Shown piece by piece: positions 7,115 through 16,822 of a DNA stretch of 64,000 nucleotides. The stretch lies in NCBI GenBank assembly GCA_016933155.1, contig JAFGBM010000004.1, positions 62,001 to 126,000 of the forward strand, read 5' to 3'. The notes under the pieces are model-generated. The model saw only the letters and a program-made list of their open reading frames with translations, searched no databases and had not been told where the DNA came from. Made by a program: the position numbers and the translations under genes. Source of the stretch: Demequinaceae bacterium. Lineage in GTDB: Bacteria > Actinomycetota > Actinomycetes > Actinomycetales > Demequinaceae. Within the stretch, counting starts at the first letter, position 1. Each line of letters starts with the position of its first letter.

Positions 7115-8587
7115 GTGGCACTGACGATCAAGGGGGCCGCAGACCCCGGGCTCATCGCCCTTCCCTGGCATCAGCCGCTTGAGCGGTGGCCGGCGGAGAC
7201 GATCGCCGCCCTACCCCGAGGTCTGTCCCGGCACGTCGTGCGCTTCGTTAGGCACGGGGAGAAGATCCTGGCCATCAAGGAAACGAGTGCCGACCTCGCC
7301 CTACGGGAATTCTCCCTGCTCCGGGACCTCCAGCGACGGGGTGCCCCCACCGTGATCCCCCTCGCCATCGTGAAGGGGCGGGAATCCAGCGACGGGGAGG
7401 ACCTCGAGGCCGCCCTCGTCACCGCCCACCTCCAGTTCTCCTTGCCCTACCGTGCCCTCTTCAGCCAGTCCCTGCGCACCGAGACCGTCGTCCGGTTCAT
7501 CGACGCCCTCGCCGTCCTTCTCGTCCGGCTGCACCTCCTGGGGTTCTACTGGGGCGACGTCTCCCTCTCGAACGCCCTCTTCCGCCGCGACGCCGCCGAA
7601 TTCACGGCGTACCTCGTCGACGCGGAGACGGGTGAGCTCCACCCGACCCTGACCGATGGGCAACGCTCCCACGACCTCGACCTGGCCCGGACGAACATCC
7701 TGGGCGAGATGTTCGACCTCGAAGCGCAGGAGGTCCTCCATGAAAGCGTCGAGCCGCTCGCCGTGGCCGATCGCTTGGACGAGCGCTATCGCGAACTGTG
7801 GGAGACGCTGACGGAGACCGAGACCTTCACGTCGAATATCCCGCTCCGGATCGCCGAGCGGGTCGAGGCCTTGAACAGGCTGGGCTTCGACATCGGCGAA
7901 CTCGACATGAATCAGACCGACGACGGCCAGGCGATCGTCATCCGACCCAAAGTCGTCGACGCCGGTCACCACGCACGGCGACTCATGCGGCTCACAGGCC
8001 TGGACGTCCAGGAGAACCAGGCTCGCCGGTTGCTGAACGACCTCGACGAATACCGGTGCTGCCTCTCCGACCCAGGGGACGACGAGGGCTACGTCGCCCA
8101 CCGATGGCTCACGACCGTGTTCGAGCCGACGGTTCGCGCGGTTCCCCGGGAGCACCGATCCAAACTCGAACCCGCCCAGATCTTCCATGAGGTTCTCGAT
8201 CACCGGTGGTTCCTCGCCCAGGCCGCCGGTCACGACGTCCCGATGGAGGTGGCCGTCGCCTCGTACATCAAGCACATCCTGCCCGAGCGTCCGGATGAGA
8301 AGGCCCTCCTCGGCCCGAGCATTGAAGAGATGACCGCCGAACTTCCCGCCCTGACGGCCGAGATCGCGTCCCGGTCGCCGGTGCCGGATTTCGAAGGGGA
8401 CAACACCGCCGGCTGGGGACACGCCGACGATGTCCCGGAGGACGAGCCTGAAGAAGGATCCGTCGAGGAGTCCGGACCCCCGCAAGACAAGCCCCGGCCG
8501 GTGGAGCGGAAGACCACGCGCCGCCCCGCCCCCAAGCGCGCCGTCCCCAAGCCCCCCGCTCCGAAACCCACCGCCCTGAAGGACTAG
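7115..8587 (+). CDS. DUF4032 domain protein (LPS-kinase-like fold)
   Basis: Protein of 490 residues of the actinobacterial DUF4032 family, with an N-terminal region resembling lipopolysaccharide/Kdo kinase-like proteins: AIKET (about 48-52), a catalytic-loop-like YWGDVSLSNALF near 145 and VDAETGE near 165. Biochemical role unknown; a small-molecule or protein kinase is plausible from these motifs. The last 70 residues are a low-complexity acidic then Pro/Lys/Ala-rich tail. The GTG start at 7115 has GAGG 5 nt upstream, and a -10-like TAGGAT lies at 7080-7085 after the preceding hairpin, so it probably has its own promoter. Its TAG stop overlaps that of rlmB by four bases (CTAG), convergently. 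Confidence 0.75.
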   Translation: MALTIKGAADPGLIALPWHQPLERWPAETIAALPRGLSRHVVRFVRHGEKILAIKETSADLALREFSLLRDLQRRGAPTVIPLAIVKGRESSDGEDLEAALVTAHLQFSLPYRALFSQSLRTETVVRFIDALAVLLVRLHLLGFYWGDVSLSNALFRRDAAEFTAYLVDAETGELHPTLTDGQRSHDLDLARTNILGEMFDLEAQEVLHESVEPLAVADRLDERYRELWETLTETETFTSNIPLRIAERVEALNRLGFDIGELDMNQTDDGQAIVIRPKVVDAGHHARRLMRLTGLDVQENQARRLLNDLDEYRCCLSDPGDDEGYVAHRWLTTVFEPTVRAVPREHRSKLEPAQIFHEVLDHRWFLAQAAGHDVPMEVAVASYIKHILPERPDEKALLGPSIEEMTAELPALTAEIASRSPVPDFEGDNTAGWGHADDVPEDEPEEGSVEESGPPQDKPRPVERKTTRRPAPKRAVPKPPAPKPTALKD

Positions 8588-9531
8588 GAGTCCGCGCCCC
8601 TGACCCTCGCGACCTCATACAGGGCGAGGGATGCGGCGACCGAGGCGTTGAGGGACTCCGTCGAGGCTGAGATCGGGATGGACAGCACCTGGTCGCACTC
8701 CTCCCGGGCGAGCCGGGACATGCCCTTCCCCTCCGAGCCCACCACGATGACGAGCGGTTCCGACAGGAGGGGGCATTCCCCGAGCGGGACATCGCCGCGC
8801 GCATCCAGCCCGACGGTGAAACACCCCTGAGCCTTGAGTTCATGGACGGCCCTGGGCAGGTTCGTCACCCTGGCCACCGGTATTCGGGCGGCAGCCCCCG
8901 CCGAGGCCTTCCATGCGGCGACCGTCACCGCCGCGGCCCTCCGCTCCGGGATGACGACCCCGCTGGCCCCGAAGGCCGCCGCCGACCTCAGGATCGCTCC
9001 CAAGTTGCGGGGATCCTGGATGCCGTCGAGGGCGAGGACAAGCGGGGGGGTCTTCCCCCTCAGGAGGTTCTGGGCTTCGACGTATGCGAAGGGTGCCACC
9101 AGCAGGGCCATGCCCTGATGGGCGGCCCCTCCCGTGAGGGCATCGAGGTCGGGCTTCGACAGCTCCTTGACATCGATCCGTGCGGCCACGGCGAGCCCGA
9201 GGATCTCCCGAACCCTCTCGTCGGCCTCGATGCGGGAAAACACCCGAAGCCCCTCGACCGGCACCCCCGCCCGCAAGGCTTCGAGGACGGCGTTGCGCCC
9301 CGCCACGACCTCCGACGGCGTGCCGACCCGTCGCCGCGGTGCCTGTCTGTGGCCCGCGGCCGCCGCCCGCTCCTGAGCCCTCCGGGCCGGGTGACCCGTT
9401 CGCTCCTCAGCCCTCGGGGTCGGCCCCCGACCCTCGAGGGCCTTTCGTCCTCGCCCCCCGCTTCCGACGACGGCGCCCTTCTTGGACCCCGATTTGCGGA
9501 TGGCGCCCCGCCGCTTGGAGTTGCCCGTCAC
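8584..9531 (-). CDS. rlmB: TrmH-family 23S rRNA (guanosine-2'-O)-methyltransferase
   Basis: SPOUT-class methyltransferase, 315 residues, expected to methylate the 2'-O of G2251 in 23S rRNA using S-adenosylmethionine. The N-terminal 75 residues are a Lys/Arg/Gly-rich extension common in actinobacteria; then comes the substrate-binding domain (GRNAVLEAL) and the catalytic SPOUT domain with DPRNLGAILRSA, VVGSEGKGMS and STESLNASVAA, the last forming the knotted SAM pocket. Last gene of the carD-ispD-ispF-cysS-rlmB operon, 3 bp after cysS. Confidence 0.93.
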   Translation of the reverse strand: MTGNSKRRGAIRKSGSKKGAVVGSGGRGRKALEGRGPTPRAEERTGHPARRAQERAAAAGHRQAPRRRVGTPSEVVAGRNAVLEALRAGVPVEGLRVFSRIEADERVREILGLAVAARIDVKELSKPDLDALTGGAAHQGMALLVAPFAYVEAQNLLRGKTPPLVLALDGIQDPRNLGAILRSAAAFGASGVVIPERRAAAVTVAAWKASAGAAARIPVARVTNLPRAVHELKAQGCFTVGLDARGDVPLGECPLLSEPLVIVVGSEGKGMSRLAREECDQVLSIPISASTESLNASVAASLALYEVARVRGADS

Positions 9532-9534
9532 GGC

Positions 9535-10950
9535 CTAGCCCTCCCCGGAAAGGGACCACCGGGCGCCATCGGCAGAATCCTCGATGAGGATTCCTGCGGC
9601 CGCGAGGCGGTCACGGATCGCGTCGGCCTCGGTCCAGTCCTTAGCCTCTCGCGCCTGGTCGCGCGCGGCCAACTCCTCAACGACGAGCGCCCCGAGGGCC
9701 GCAAGCCCCCGATCCGAGCCCGAGACGTCCGTCCACTGCTCCGAGAGGGGATCGAGCCCGAGGGCGTCCAGCATCGCCCTGACGGCGAGAAGGCTCGTCG
9801 TCACGGTCACGTCATCGTTCGTGGAGAGAGCAGTGTTGCCCTCGCGGACGGCGTCGTGCACCACGACGAGGGCCCGCGGGACGGCGAGGTCGTCATCCAT
9901 CGCCTCGGCGAAGGCCTCGGGAAGGGCTGCCGCCCGAACCTCCTCGACCGAGGGCTGCCCCACCCTCTCCCCCGCCCGCCGGACGAACCCCTCCAACCGG
10001 GAGAACGTGGCCTCGGCGTCCGTCAGGGTGGTGTCGGTGTATTCAAGCATCGACCGGTAGTGGACAGAGACGAGGGCGAGGCGCAGAGCCGCGGCCGACC
10101 CCTCTTTCAGGACCTCTCTGACGAGCATGGAGTTGCCCAGGGACTTGGACATCTTGGTACCCGAAAGAGTGAGCCAGGCCGAATGCATCCAGAGTCGGGC
10201 GAAGCCGTATCCAGCCGCCCTCGACTGCGCCTGCTCGTTCTCGTGGTGCGGGAACCTGAGGTCGAGCCCGCCGCCGTGGATGTCGAACTCGTCCCCCAGG
10301 TAGCGCCTGGCCATGGCCGAGCACTCGATGTGCCAGCCCGGTCGGCCCGGCCCCCACGGTGAGTCCCACGAGCCTCCCGGCGGGTCGCTCTCCTTCGCAG
10401 CCTTCCACAGGGCGAAGTCCCTCGGGTCCCCTTTTCCCGTCGACTCGTCCTCCGATGGCTCCAAGTCTCCGAGTCGCTGGTTGGTCAGCGCCCCGTAGTC
10501 CGCGTAGGACTGGACGTCGAAGTACACCGATCCCGCGTGCTCGTAGGCGTGACCCCTCTCGACGAGGGTCCCGATGAGGTCGAGGATGTCGGGGATGTGG
10601 CCGGTCGCGCGCGGCTCGCAGGCGGCGGGAAGACAGCCGAGGGCGGCATGGGCGGAGGCGAATTCGCGTTCGAAGCGGGTGGCCCAGGACCACCACTTCT
10701 CCCCCACCTCGGCTGACTTGGCGAAGATCTTGTCGTCGACATCGGTGACGTTGCGGATCATCGTGACCCGCATACCCGAGCGCTCGAGCCACCGGTGGAG
10801 GACGTCGAACGCGATCCCGGTGCGCATATGGCCGATGTGAGGGGCCCCCTGGACCGTCGGCCCACAGACGTAGACGCCCACCTCGTTCGGCCGCAACGGC
10901 ACGAAGTCGCGGATCTCACGGGCGGCGGAGTCGAATAGTCGGAGGGTCAC
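9535..10950 (-). CDS. cysS: Cysteinyl-tRNA synthetase
   Basis: Class I aminoacyl-tRNA synthetase charging tRNA-Cys, 471 residues, normal length. Nucleotide-binding GAPHIGH (a HIGH signature) near residue 35 and KMSKS near 265. Zinc ligands for cysteine recognition are Cys29 in YVCGPT, Cys in HIECSA and His/Glu in FPHHENE. The C-terminal DALR anticodon-binding domain ends with the usual EDSADGARW. Translated 4 bp after ispF in the same operon. Confidence 0.97.
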   Translation of the reverse strand: MTLRLFDSAAREIRDFVPLRPNEVGVYVCGPTVQGAPHIGHMRTGIAFDVLHRWLERSGMRVTMIRNVTDVDDKIFAKSAEVGEKWWSWATRFEREFASAHAALGCLPAACEPRATGHIPDILDLIGTLVERGHAYEHAGSVYFDVQSYADYGALTNQRLGDLEPSEDESTGKGDPRDFALWKAAKESDPPGGSWDSPWGPGRPGWHIECSAMARRYLGDEFDIHGGGLDLRFPHHENEQAQSRAAGYGFARLWMHSAWLTLSGTKMSKSLGNSMLVREVLKEGSAAALRLALVSVHYRSMLEYTDTTLTDAEATFSRLEGFVRRAGERVGQPSVEEVRAAALPEAFAEAMDDDLAVPRALVVVHDAVREGNTALSTNDDVTVTTSLLAVRAMLDALGLDPLSEQWTDVSGSDRGLAALGALVVEELAARDQAREAKDWTEADAIRDRLAAAGILIEDSADGARWSLSGEG

Positions 10951-10954
10951 GCGC

Positions 10955-11434
10955 TCAGGCTACCGGCGAGACCAGGGCCGTGGCGACAGCCGCCACGCCC
11001 TCACCGCGCCCGGTCAGGCCGAGTCCATCCGTCGTGGTTGCGGAGACGGACACCGGCGCGCCGATCGCTGAGGCCAAGGCAGCCTCGGCCTCCGCCCTCC
11101 GGGAGGCCACCCGAGGACGGTTCCCTATGATCTGGATGGACACGTTGCCGATCTCGAAGCCCGCGACGGATAGCAGCCTGGCGACCTCGGACAGCATCGC
11201 CCTTCCGGAGGCTCCCGCCCATTCGGGTCGATCGGTTCCGAAGACCGATCCCAGGTCTCCCAGGGATGCGGCGGAGAGCAGGGCGTCGCAAGCCGCGTGC
11301 GCGGCCACGTCGCCGTCGGAGTGGCCCACCAGCACCCCCTCGTCCTCCCACGTCAGGCCGGCGAGATGCAACTCGTCGCCCTTCCCTTCCCCGAAGGCGT
11401 GGACGTCCACGCCTATCCCGACGCGGGCCGTCAC
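10955..11434 (-). CDS. ispF: 2-C-methyl-D-erythritol 2,4-cyclodiphosphate synthase
   Basis: Fifth enzyme of the methylerythritol phosphate route to isoprenoids, 159 residues. Metal-binding DVHAF (Asp/His near 10-12), substrate loop [10 protein letters not shown], and the C-terminal [11 protein letters not shown] are all present. The GTG start at 11434 overlaps the ispD TGA (GTGA), so the two consecutive-pathway genes are translationally coupled. Confidence 0.96.
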   Translation of the reverse strand: MTARVGIGVDVHAFGEGKGDELHLAGLTWEDEGVLVGHSDGDVAAHAACDALLSAASLGDLGSVFGTDRPEWAGASGRAMLSEVARLLSVAGFEIGNVSIQIIGNRPRVASRRAEAEAALASAIGAPVSVSATTTDGLGLTGRGEGVAAVATALVSPVA

Positions 11435-12138
11435 GACAGCCTCGCCACGTGTTCGGCAAGGGCCAGGTCGCCCTCGACCGTGACCTTGAAACCCCAGGGG
11501 TGACCCTCCGTCGCAACCACGCGATAACCGTATCGCCGAACAAGGCCGGCGTCGTCCGTCGCGTCGTCCACGCCCTCCTCGTCCGCCTTCGCGTGGGCGT
11601 CGACGAGGGCCTCCGTTCGGAAGACCTGAGGGGTCTGAGCCGCCTTCACCGCCTCCCGGTCGACGATGGCGCCAAGGGACCCGTCATCCTCCGGGGAGGC
11701 CACCAGGGTGTCGACGAGGGGCACGACGGGGACGGCCCCGTCGGCCCCCGCCTGGATCGCCCCGATGGCAGCCTGCATGGCTTCGACGGGCATGAAGGCC
11801 CGCGCGGCGTCGTGGACCAGGATGATGGACGGCTGTCTACCCTCATGCGCCAGAAGAGCCCGAAGACCAGCGGCCACGGATTCGCGGCGGGTCTCGCCTC
11901 CGGCGACAATTTCAACACTCAGCCGAGGTCTCCCGGCCCTGACGAGGGAGACCGCCTGATCGAATTCCGACTCGTGCCCGGGAGGAACGGTCACGACCAC
12001 CCGGTCCGCAACGTCGGCGATGCGATCGAGCGCCCAAGCGACGAGGGGCTGTCCGGCCACCGCGACAAGGGCCTTGGGCAGGTCGGAACCCAAGCGAGTG
12101 CCCAGGCCTGCGGCGGCGATGACCGCCGCTGTGGTCAC
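11431..12138 (-). CDS. ispD: 2-C-methyl-D-erythritol 4-phosphate cytidylyltransferase
   Basis: Transfers CMP to methylerythritol phosphate in isoprenoid synthesis, 235 residues from the GTG at 12138. That start overlaps the carD TGA and places the nucleotide-binding loop [10 protein letters not shown] at about residue 6, as in the family; an upstream ATG at 12186 would run back into carD. Other motifs: [21 protein letters not shown] and the TPQVF region. Coupled on both sides (carD and ispF), an arrangement common in actinobacteria. Confidence 0.95.
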   Translation of the reverse strand: MTTAAVIAAAGLGTRLGSDLPKALVAVAGQPLVAWALDRIADVADRVVVTVPPGHESEFDQAVSLVRAGRPRLSVEIVAGGETRRESVAAGLRALLAHEGRQPSIILVHDAARAFMPVEAMQAAIGAIQAGADGAVPVVPLVDTLVASPEDDGSLGAIVDREAVKAAQTPQVFRTEALVDAHAKADEEGVDDATDDAGLVRRYGYRVVATEGHPWGFKVTVEGDLALAEHVARLS

Positions 12139-12617
12139 GAAGTGAGCACCCCGTCGAGGCGCCCCTCCGCCTCGGGTTCCGTGCACTTCTCGGCCAACGC
12201 CAACTCCGAGACCAGGATCTGACGCGCCTTCGACAGCATGCGCTTCTCCCCGGCACTCAGGCCCTTGTCGGTGTCCCGCCTGCTCAGGTCGCGGACGACC
12301 TCGGCCACGCGGATGACATCCCCAGAGGCCAGTTTCTCGACGTTCGCCTTGTACCGGCGCGACCAGTTGGTCGGCTCCTCGATGTACGGCTCCCTGAGCA
12401 CGGCGAAAACCTTCTCGAGCCCGGCGCTGTCCACGACGTTGCGGACGCCGACCAGGTCGATGTTCTCGGCGGGCACCTCGATGGTCAGGTCACCCTGGGC
12501 GACCCGGAGCTTGAGGTAGGTCTTCTCCTCGCCCCCGACCGTCCGGGTCTTGATGTCCTGAATCTCGGCCGCACCGTGGTGCGGGTAAATCACAGTCTCG
12601 CCTACAGCGAAGTTCAT
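12135..12617 (-). CDS. carD: CarD-like RNA polymerase-binding regulator
   Basis: Essential actinobacterial transcription factor, 160 residues, that binds the RNA polymerase beta subunit and stabilises open complexes, notably at rRNA promoters. The N-terminal RNA-polymerase-interacting domain (1-60, [17 protein letters not shown]) is followed by the helical DNA-binding domain with the conserved Trp in NWSRRYK near residue 85. The ribosome-binding site is GAGGGG, and a -10 box TAGAAT lies at 12648-12653. First gene of an operon that continues into ispD. Confidence 0.96.
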   Translation of the reverse strand: MNFAVGETVIYPHHGAAEIQDIKTRTVGGEEKTYLKLRVAQGDLTIEVPAENIDLVGVRNVVDSAGLEKVFAVLREPYIEEPTNWSRRYKANVEKLASGDVIRVAEVVRDLSRRDTDKGLSAGEKRMLSKARQILVSELALAEKCTEPEAEGRLDGVLTS

Positions 12618-12647
12618 ATGTATGTGTTCCCCTCTGCGCAGGGATCA

Positions 12648-12653
12648 ATTCTA
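12648..12653 (-). promoter_or_regulatory. -10 box (TAGAAT) upstream of carD
   Basis: Good sigma-70-type -10 sequence 30 bp upstream of the carD ATG, giving a leader of about 20-25 nt that contains GAGGGG. No convincing -35 box is visible. Confidence 0.5.
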
Positions 12654-12700
12654 CCATCGACGGGCGATCCAGAGGAGGGGTCGTTACCCAGCCGTCAGCC

Positions 12701-13480
12701 CTAGCCGAAACGGCCGGATATGTAGTCCTCCGTCGCTTTCTCCGCGGGCGCGGAGAAGATCACCGAGGTCGCGTTCATCTCGACGAGCTTGCCCGGCTTG
12801 CCCGCCCCGGCGATGTTGAAGAATGCCGTCCGGTCGGAGACGCGCGCCGCTTGCTGCATGTTGTGAGTGACGATGACGATCGTGTAGTTCTCCTTGAGCT
12901 CGGCCATCAGGTCCTCGATCGCGAGCGTGGAGATGGGGTCGAGGGCCGAGCACGGCTCGTCCATGAGGATGACGTCCGGCTTGACGGCGATCGCCCTGGC
13001 GATGCACAGCCGTTGCTGCTGGCCGCCGCTGAGCGAGGACCCCGGCCGCTCCAGGCGGTCCTTCACCTCGTCCCACAGGTTCGCGGCCCGAAGAGTCCCC
13101 TCGACGATCTCCTCGGCCTGGTCCTTGGGGAGGCGTCGATTGTTGAGGCGTATTCCCGCAAGGACGTTCTCCGCGATCGTCATCGTGGGGAAGGGGTTGG
13201 GTCGCTGGAACACCATCCCGACGTGGCGGCGCACCGCGACGGGATCGACATTTGTCCCATAGAGGTCGATGCCGTCCATGAGGACCTCCCCCTCGACCCG
13301 TGCCCCGGGGATGACCTCGTGCATGCGGTTGATGGTGCGGATGAAGGTGGACTTGCCGCACCCCGACGGTCCGATCAGGGCGGTGACGGACTTCGGTTCG
13401 ATTGATAGGGAGACCCCCTCGACGGCGAGGAACTTGCCATAGAAGGCGTTGAGGTTGTTGACGTCGATGCGCTTGGCCAC
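12701..13480 (-). CDS. pstB: Phosphate ABC transporter ATPase
   Basis: ATPase of the high-affinity phosphate importer, 259 residues. Walker [10 protein letters not shown] near 40, Q-loop [10 protein letters not shown], signature [16 protein letters not shown] and Walker [13 protein letters not shown]. The GTG start at 13480 is preceded by GGAAGG. It is the last gene of pstSCAB and begins 13 bp after pstA. Confidence 0.97.
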   Translation of the reverse strand: MAKRIDVNNLNAFYGKFLAVEGVSLSIEPKSVTALIGPSGCGKSTFIRTINRMHEVIPGARVEGEVLMDGIDLYGTNVDPVAVRRHVGMVFQRPNPFPTMTIAENVLAGIRLNNRRLPKDQAEEIVEGTLRAANLWDEVKDRLERPGSSLSGGQQQRLCIARAIAVKPDVILMDEPCSALDPISTLAIEDLMAELKENYTIVIVTHNMQQAARVSDRTAFFNIAGAGKPGKLVEMNATSVIFSAPAEKATEDYISGRFG

Positions 13481-13493
13481 GGTAATTGCCTTC

Positions 13494-14459
13494 CTAGCGT
13501 CCGGTCTTCGGGGACAGGTATTTGGCGATGAGGCGCGCGATGAGGTTCAGCGCCATGACGATCAAGATGAGGACGAGGGCCGCAGCCCAGGCCCGCTGGA
13601 CGGTGATGTCGGCGATGCATGCGACATCGGGGTTGTTGCACGGCTGAGGACCCTTGCGGTACTCCGACACGATGTAGACCGGCAGGGTCATCATGCGCCC
13701 GTCGAGGGGATCCCAGTTCATGGAGTCCGCGACTCCGACGGCGATGAGCAGCGGAGCGGTCTCCCCGATGACCCGGGCGATGGCGAGCATGACACCCGTC
13801 GTGATCCCGGCGAAGGCCGTCCGAACGACGATCTTGAGGACGGTCAGCCACTTGGGAACACCGAGGGCGAGCGATGCCTCCCTGAGTTCGTTCGGGACGA
13901 TCCTCAGCATCTCCTCGCTCGACCGGACGACGACGGGGATCATGAGGACCGCGAGCGCGACAGCCCCGACGATCGCCGTCTTGGTGCCCGGCCCCGCAAG
14001 GACGGCGAACAGGGCATAGGCGAACAGCCCGGCGACGATCGAGGGGATGCCGGTCATGACGTCGACGAAGAACGTGATCGCCCGCTTGAGCGGTCCCCGC
14101 CCGTATTCGACGACGTAGATCGCCGTCAGAAGACCGATCGGCACGGAGATGGCGGCGGCGATGAGGGTGATGATGAGCGTGCCGGTCGCGGCATGCAGGA
14201 TGCCACCCGCAGGCATGCCGCCGTACACTCCTCGCATGCTCTGGGTCAGGAAGTCCCAATTGAAGTGACTCTCGCCGTCGGAGTCGATCATGAACCGACC
14301 CACCCCACGGGAAATCACGGTCACGATCAGCCAAACCAGGGGGATGAGGGCGAGAGTGAAGGCAGCGTAAACCGCGGCCTGCATGAGCCGGTCGACCGTG
14401 GCCCGCCTTCGAGACAAAGGCTCAAGCGTCAGCGTCCCCTGCTCGACGACGGCGGCCAT
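13494..14459 (-). CDS. pstA: Phosphate ABC transporter permease PstA
   Basis: Inner-membrane permease subunit of the phosphate importer, 321 residues with about six helices. The EAA-type loop is [12 protein letters not shown] in the second half. The ATG at 14459 shares its A with the pstC stop (TGATG), so translation is coupled; an upstream ATG at 14501 would run into pstC. An insertion around residues 215-250 ([11 protein letters not shown]...[11 protein letters not shown]) adds an extracytoplasmic loop with two Cys. Confidence 0.95.
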   Translation of the reverse strand: MAAVVEQGTLTLEPLSRRRATVDRLMQAAVYAAFTLALIPLVWLIVTVISRGVGRFMIDSDGESHFNWDFLTQSMRGVYGGMPAGGILHAATGTLIITLIAAAISVPIGLLTAIYVVEYGRGPLKRAITFFVDVMTGIPSIVAGLFAYALFAVLAGPGTKTAIVGAVALAVLMIPVVVRSSEEMLRIVPNELREASLALGVPKWLTVLKIVVRTAFAGITTGVMLAIARVIGETAPLLIAVGVADSMNWDPLDGRMMTLPVYIVSEYRKGPQPCNNPDVACIADITVQRAWAAALVLILIVMALNLIARLIAKYLSPKTGR

Positions 14460-15505
14460 CAGTTGGCCCCCGAGAACTCGGACCGGCGGGAGATGATCCA
14501 CCGCGCCAGCATGTTGACGGCGAGCGTGATGACGAACAGGGCGAGCCCCATCGCGATGAGGGCGGAAACCCCCATCGAGTTCGCCTCCGGGAACTTCAGG
14601 GCGATGTTCGCCGCGATCGTGTTGTGGGCGGAGGGCTCGAGGACGCTCACCGAGAACCGCGGGATGGACCAGGGTGACAGGATCATGAAGACCGCCATCG
14701 TCTCACCGAGGGCCCGGCCGAGGCCGAGCATGGTCGCCCCGATCATCCCGGGCTTGCCGAACGGGATGACGGCCATGCGGATCATCTCCCACCGCGTCGC
14801 CCCGAGAGCGAGGGCCGCCTCTTCGTGGAGGACCGGTGTCTGAAGGAAGACCTCTCGGGTGACCGCCGTGATGATCGGAAGGATCATGATCGCGAGCACG
14901 ATCCCGGCGGAAAGCGCGACCCTCCCCGTCCCGACGGAGAAGACCTGGGTCACGACCTCCTGGCCGTTGACCATCGTCGTCTCCGTCGCGATGACGCGTC
15001 CCCGGAGGAAGGGGAGCCAGTTGAAACTGCGCTCGATCCACTCCAAGGCCGGAAGGATCGCCGGGATGAAGATGAACGCTCCCCAGAGCCCATAGATGAC
15101 GGATGGGATCGCGGCCAGGAGGTCGATGACATACCCGAGTCCCGCGGCCATGCGGCGCGGGGCGTAGTGCGAGATGAAGAGGGCAATGCCGTACGAGACC
15201 GGAGCGGCGATGGCGAGGGCGAGGGAGGCGATGATGACCGTCCCGAACACGAGGGAGGCGATGACGGGCCAGAGGCTCCGTCCGGGTTCGTCCTTGAGCC
15301 AGTCGACCTGGTCGGCGAGATCCGACGGGTTTGCGGTCAACGCTGGAAGGGCCTCTTTGACGAGAAAGGTCGCGACGAGGGCGAGCGTGACGAGGATCGT
15401 GATCGCGGCCCCACGGGACAGTCCGGCGAAGCCGCGGTTGAGGATGTCGCGACGGGGCCCGGCGAAGGCCTGCTCCGGCGCCCTCTCCTCTGTTGCGGTG
15501 CTCAC
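14459..15505 (-). CDS. pstC: Phosphate ABC transporter permease PstC
   Basis: Second permease subunit of the phosphate importer, 348 residues with about six helices and the EAA-loop EAALALGATRWEMIRM. The GTG at 15505 has GGAG 7-8 nt upstream and gives the usual short N-terminus; the frame extends to 15571 without support. A large hairpin (15532-15578) separates it from pstS, so it may receive less transcript than pstS. Confidence 0.94.
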   Translation of the reverse strand: MSTATEERAPEQAFAGPRRDILNRGFAGLSRGAAITILVTLALVATFLVKEALPALTANPSDLADQVDWLKDEPGRSLWPVIASLVFGTVIIASLALAIAAPVSYGIALFISHYAPRRMAAGLGYVIDLLAAIPSVIYGLWGAFIFIPAILPALEWIERSFNWLPFLRGRVIATETTMVNGQEVVTQVFSVGTGRVALSAGIVLAIMILPIITAVTREVFLQTPVLHEEAALALGATRWEMIRMAVIPFGKPGMIGATMLGLGRALGETMAVFMILSPWSIPRFSVSVLEPSAHNTIAANIALKFPEANSMGVSALIAMGLALFVITLAVNMLARWIISRRSEFSGAN

Positions 15506-15531
15506 CTTGGATCTCCGTTGGTCTTCTGGAA

Positions 15532-15578
15532 TGGACGGTGGTGGACCCATCCTTGCGGATGAGCCCACCACCGGTCCA
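15532..15578 (-). terminator. Intercistronic hairpin between pstS and pstC
   Basis: Arms TGGACGGTGGTGG and CCACCACCGGTCCA pair over 13 bp with one bulge, and an inner CATCC/GGATG pair lengthens the stem. It lies 11 bp after the pstS stop. Attenuator or 3'-stabilising structure that would let the binding protein be made in excess of the permease is inference. Confidence 0.6.
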
Positions 15579-15589
15579 GTCTGTCGCGC

Positions 15590-16687
15590 CTAGCCTGCGG
15601 CGATCTCGTCGAGGATGCCCTCGATGCGAGTACCGAGCGGCCCGATCGGGGACGAGCCCGCCGCCGCGGAGGCGACGTTCTGGCCCTCGTCTGAGGCGAC
15701 GTACTTGAGGTACGACGTCACGAGCGCGCGCTCGGCCGCGTCGTCGTACTGCTGACACATGATGACGTACGACACGAGGACGAGCGGGTAGGCCCCGTCG
15801 GCCGTGGTCGTGCGGTCCAACTTGTAGGCGAGGTCGTTCGCACCGTTTGCGCCCTCCGCGAGGGGGGAAGCGGAAACGGCCGCGGCGGCACCGGCGGGCG
15901 AGAAAGGCACCCAGTCGTCGCCGACCTTGATCGAAACGGCCCCGAGGGCACCGGCACGGGAGGCGTCGGCGTAGCCGATCGTCCCGTTGGTTCCGGTCAC
16001 GAGGTCGATGACCCCCGACGTACCCTGGCCGCCTTCACCGACGTTGTTCGCCCATTCGCCGGACGCGTCATACGGCCACGCCTCGGACGCCTTCGCGAGG
16101 TAGTCGGTGAAGTTCTTCGTCGTGCCCGACTCGTCCGAACGGTGCACCACCGTGATGGCGAGGTTCGGCAGGTCGACCCCGGGGTTCTCGGCGACGATGG
16201 CCGCGTCGTCCCACTTGGTGATCTGGCCGTCGAAGACCTGAGCGATGACATCGGGCGACATGTTCAGGCTCGAGATGCCCTCGAGGTTGAACAGTATGGC
16301 GATGGGGGAGATGTAGACGGGCAGGTGGATGGCGCCGTCGGTCCCGTCGCAGCGGGTGACCGCCGTGGCGTACTCGTCCGCGCTCATGAGCGAGTCCGAG
16401 CCGGCATACGACACCGCACCGTCGAGGAACTGGGTGCGACCACCACCGGATCCGACCGGGTCGTAGTTGAGGGTCACGGCCGGGTGCGCGTTCTGGAATT
16501 CGGCGCGCCATGCCTCCGAGGCCTTCTCCTGCGACGAGGCACCAGCCCCGTTGAGTTCGCCCGACAGCGGAACGGCAGCATCGGAGGCCGACGGCGTCGC
16601 CGTGGTCCCCGAGTCCGAGCACGCCGTGAGCGCGAGCGTCAGTGCAGCCGCGGAAGCGACGGCGCCGATGCGAGTTGCGATCTTCAC
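15590..16687 (-). CDS. pstS: Phosphate-binding lipoprotein PstS
   Basis: Extracellular solute-binding protein that captures phosphate for PstCAB, 365 residues. The GTG at 16687 gives a proper lipoprotein signal: basic start (KIATR), hydrophobic helix and lipobox LTAC, with the acylated Cys at about 23 followed by SDSG. The phosphate-loop residues appear in GAGASSQ and RSDESGTTKNF. A triple Pho box lies 85 bp upstream, and a TACCTT -10 candidate lies 19 nt after it. First gene of pstSCAB. Confidence 0.96.
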   Translation of the reverse strand: MKIATRIGAVASAAALTLALTACSDSGTTATPSASDAAVPLSGELNGAGASSQEKASEAWRAEFQNAHPAVTLNYDPVGSGGGRTQFLDGAVSYAGSDSLMSADEYATAVTRCDGTDGAIHLPVYISPIAILFNLEGISSLNMSPDVIAQVFDGQITKWDDAAIVAENPGVDLPNLAITVVHRSDESGTTKNFTDYLAKASEAWPYDASGEWANNVGEGGQGTSGVIDLVTGTNGTIGYADASRAGALGAVSIKVGDDWVPFSPAGAAAAVSASPLAEGANGANDLAYKLDRTTTADGAYPLVLVSYVIMCQQYDDAAERALVTSYLKYVASDEGQNVASAAAGSSPIGPLGTRIEGILDEIAAG

Positions 16688-16771
16688 GTGGAATCCAATC
16701 TTCTGTGTGATGCTCCGGCACGTCGCCGGATACTCTCGACGGTACGGATCCAAGGTAACGGAGGGGCCTGT

Positions 16772-16804
16772 CGAACGTGAACAGTCGGTGAACGTTCGGT
16801 GAAC
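16772..16804 (-). promoter_or_regulatory. Pho box: three 11-bp direct repeats upstream of pstS
   Basis: On the minus strand three consecutive 11-mers read GTTCACCGAAC, GTTCACCGACT and GTTCACGTTCG, the spacing and sequence of actinobacterial PhoP/RegX3 direct-repeat units. They sit where a -35 box would be relative to TACCTT at 16752-16757. This predicts phosphate-starvation activation of pstSCAB by the response regulator encoded next door. Confidence 0.8.
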
Positions 16805-16822
16805 GCGTATAGCGGTCACGCG

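Noticed and set aside
5035-7155. Minus-strand open frame of 706 codons over the ABC ATPase
   Set aside because: Antisense to a clear ATPase; composition and lack of motifs mark it as a shadow.
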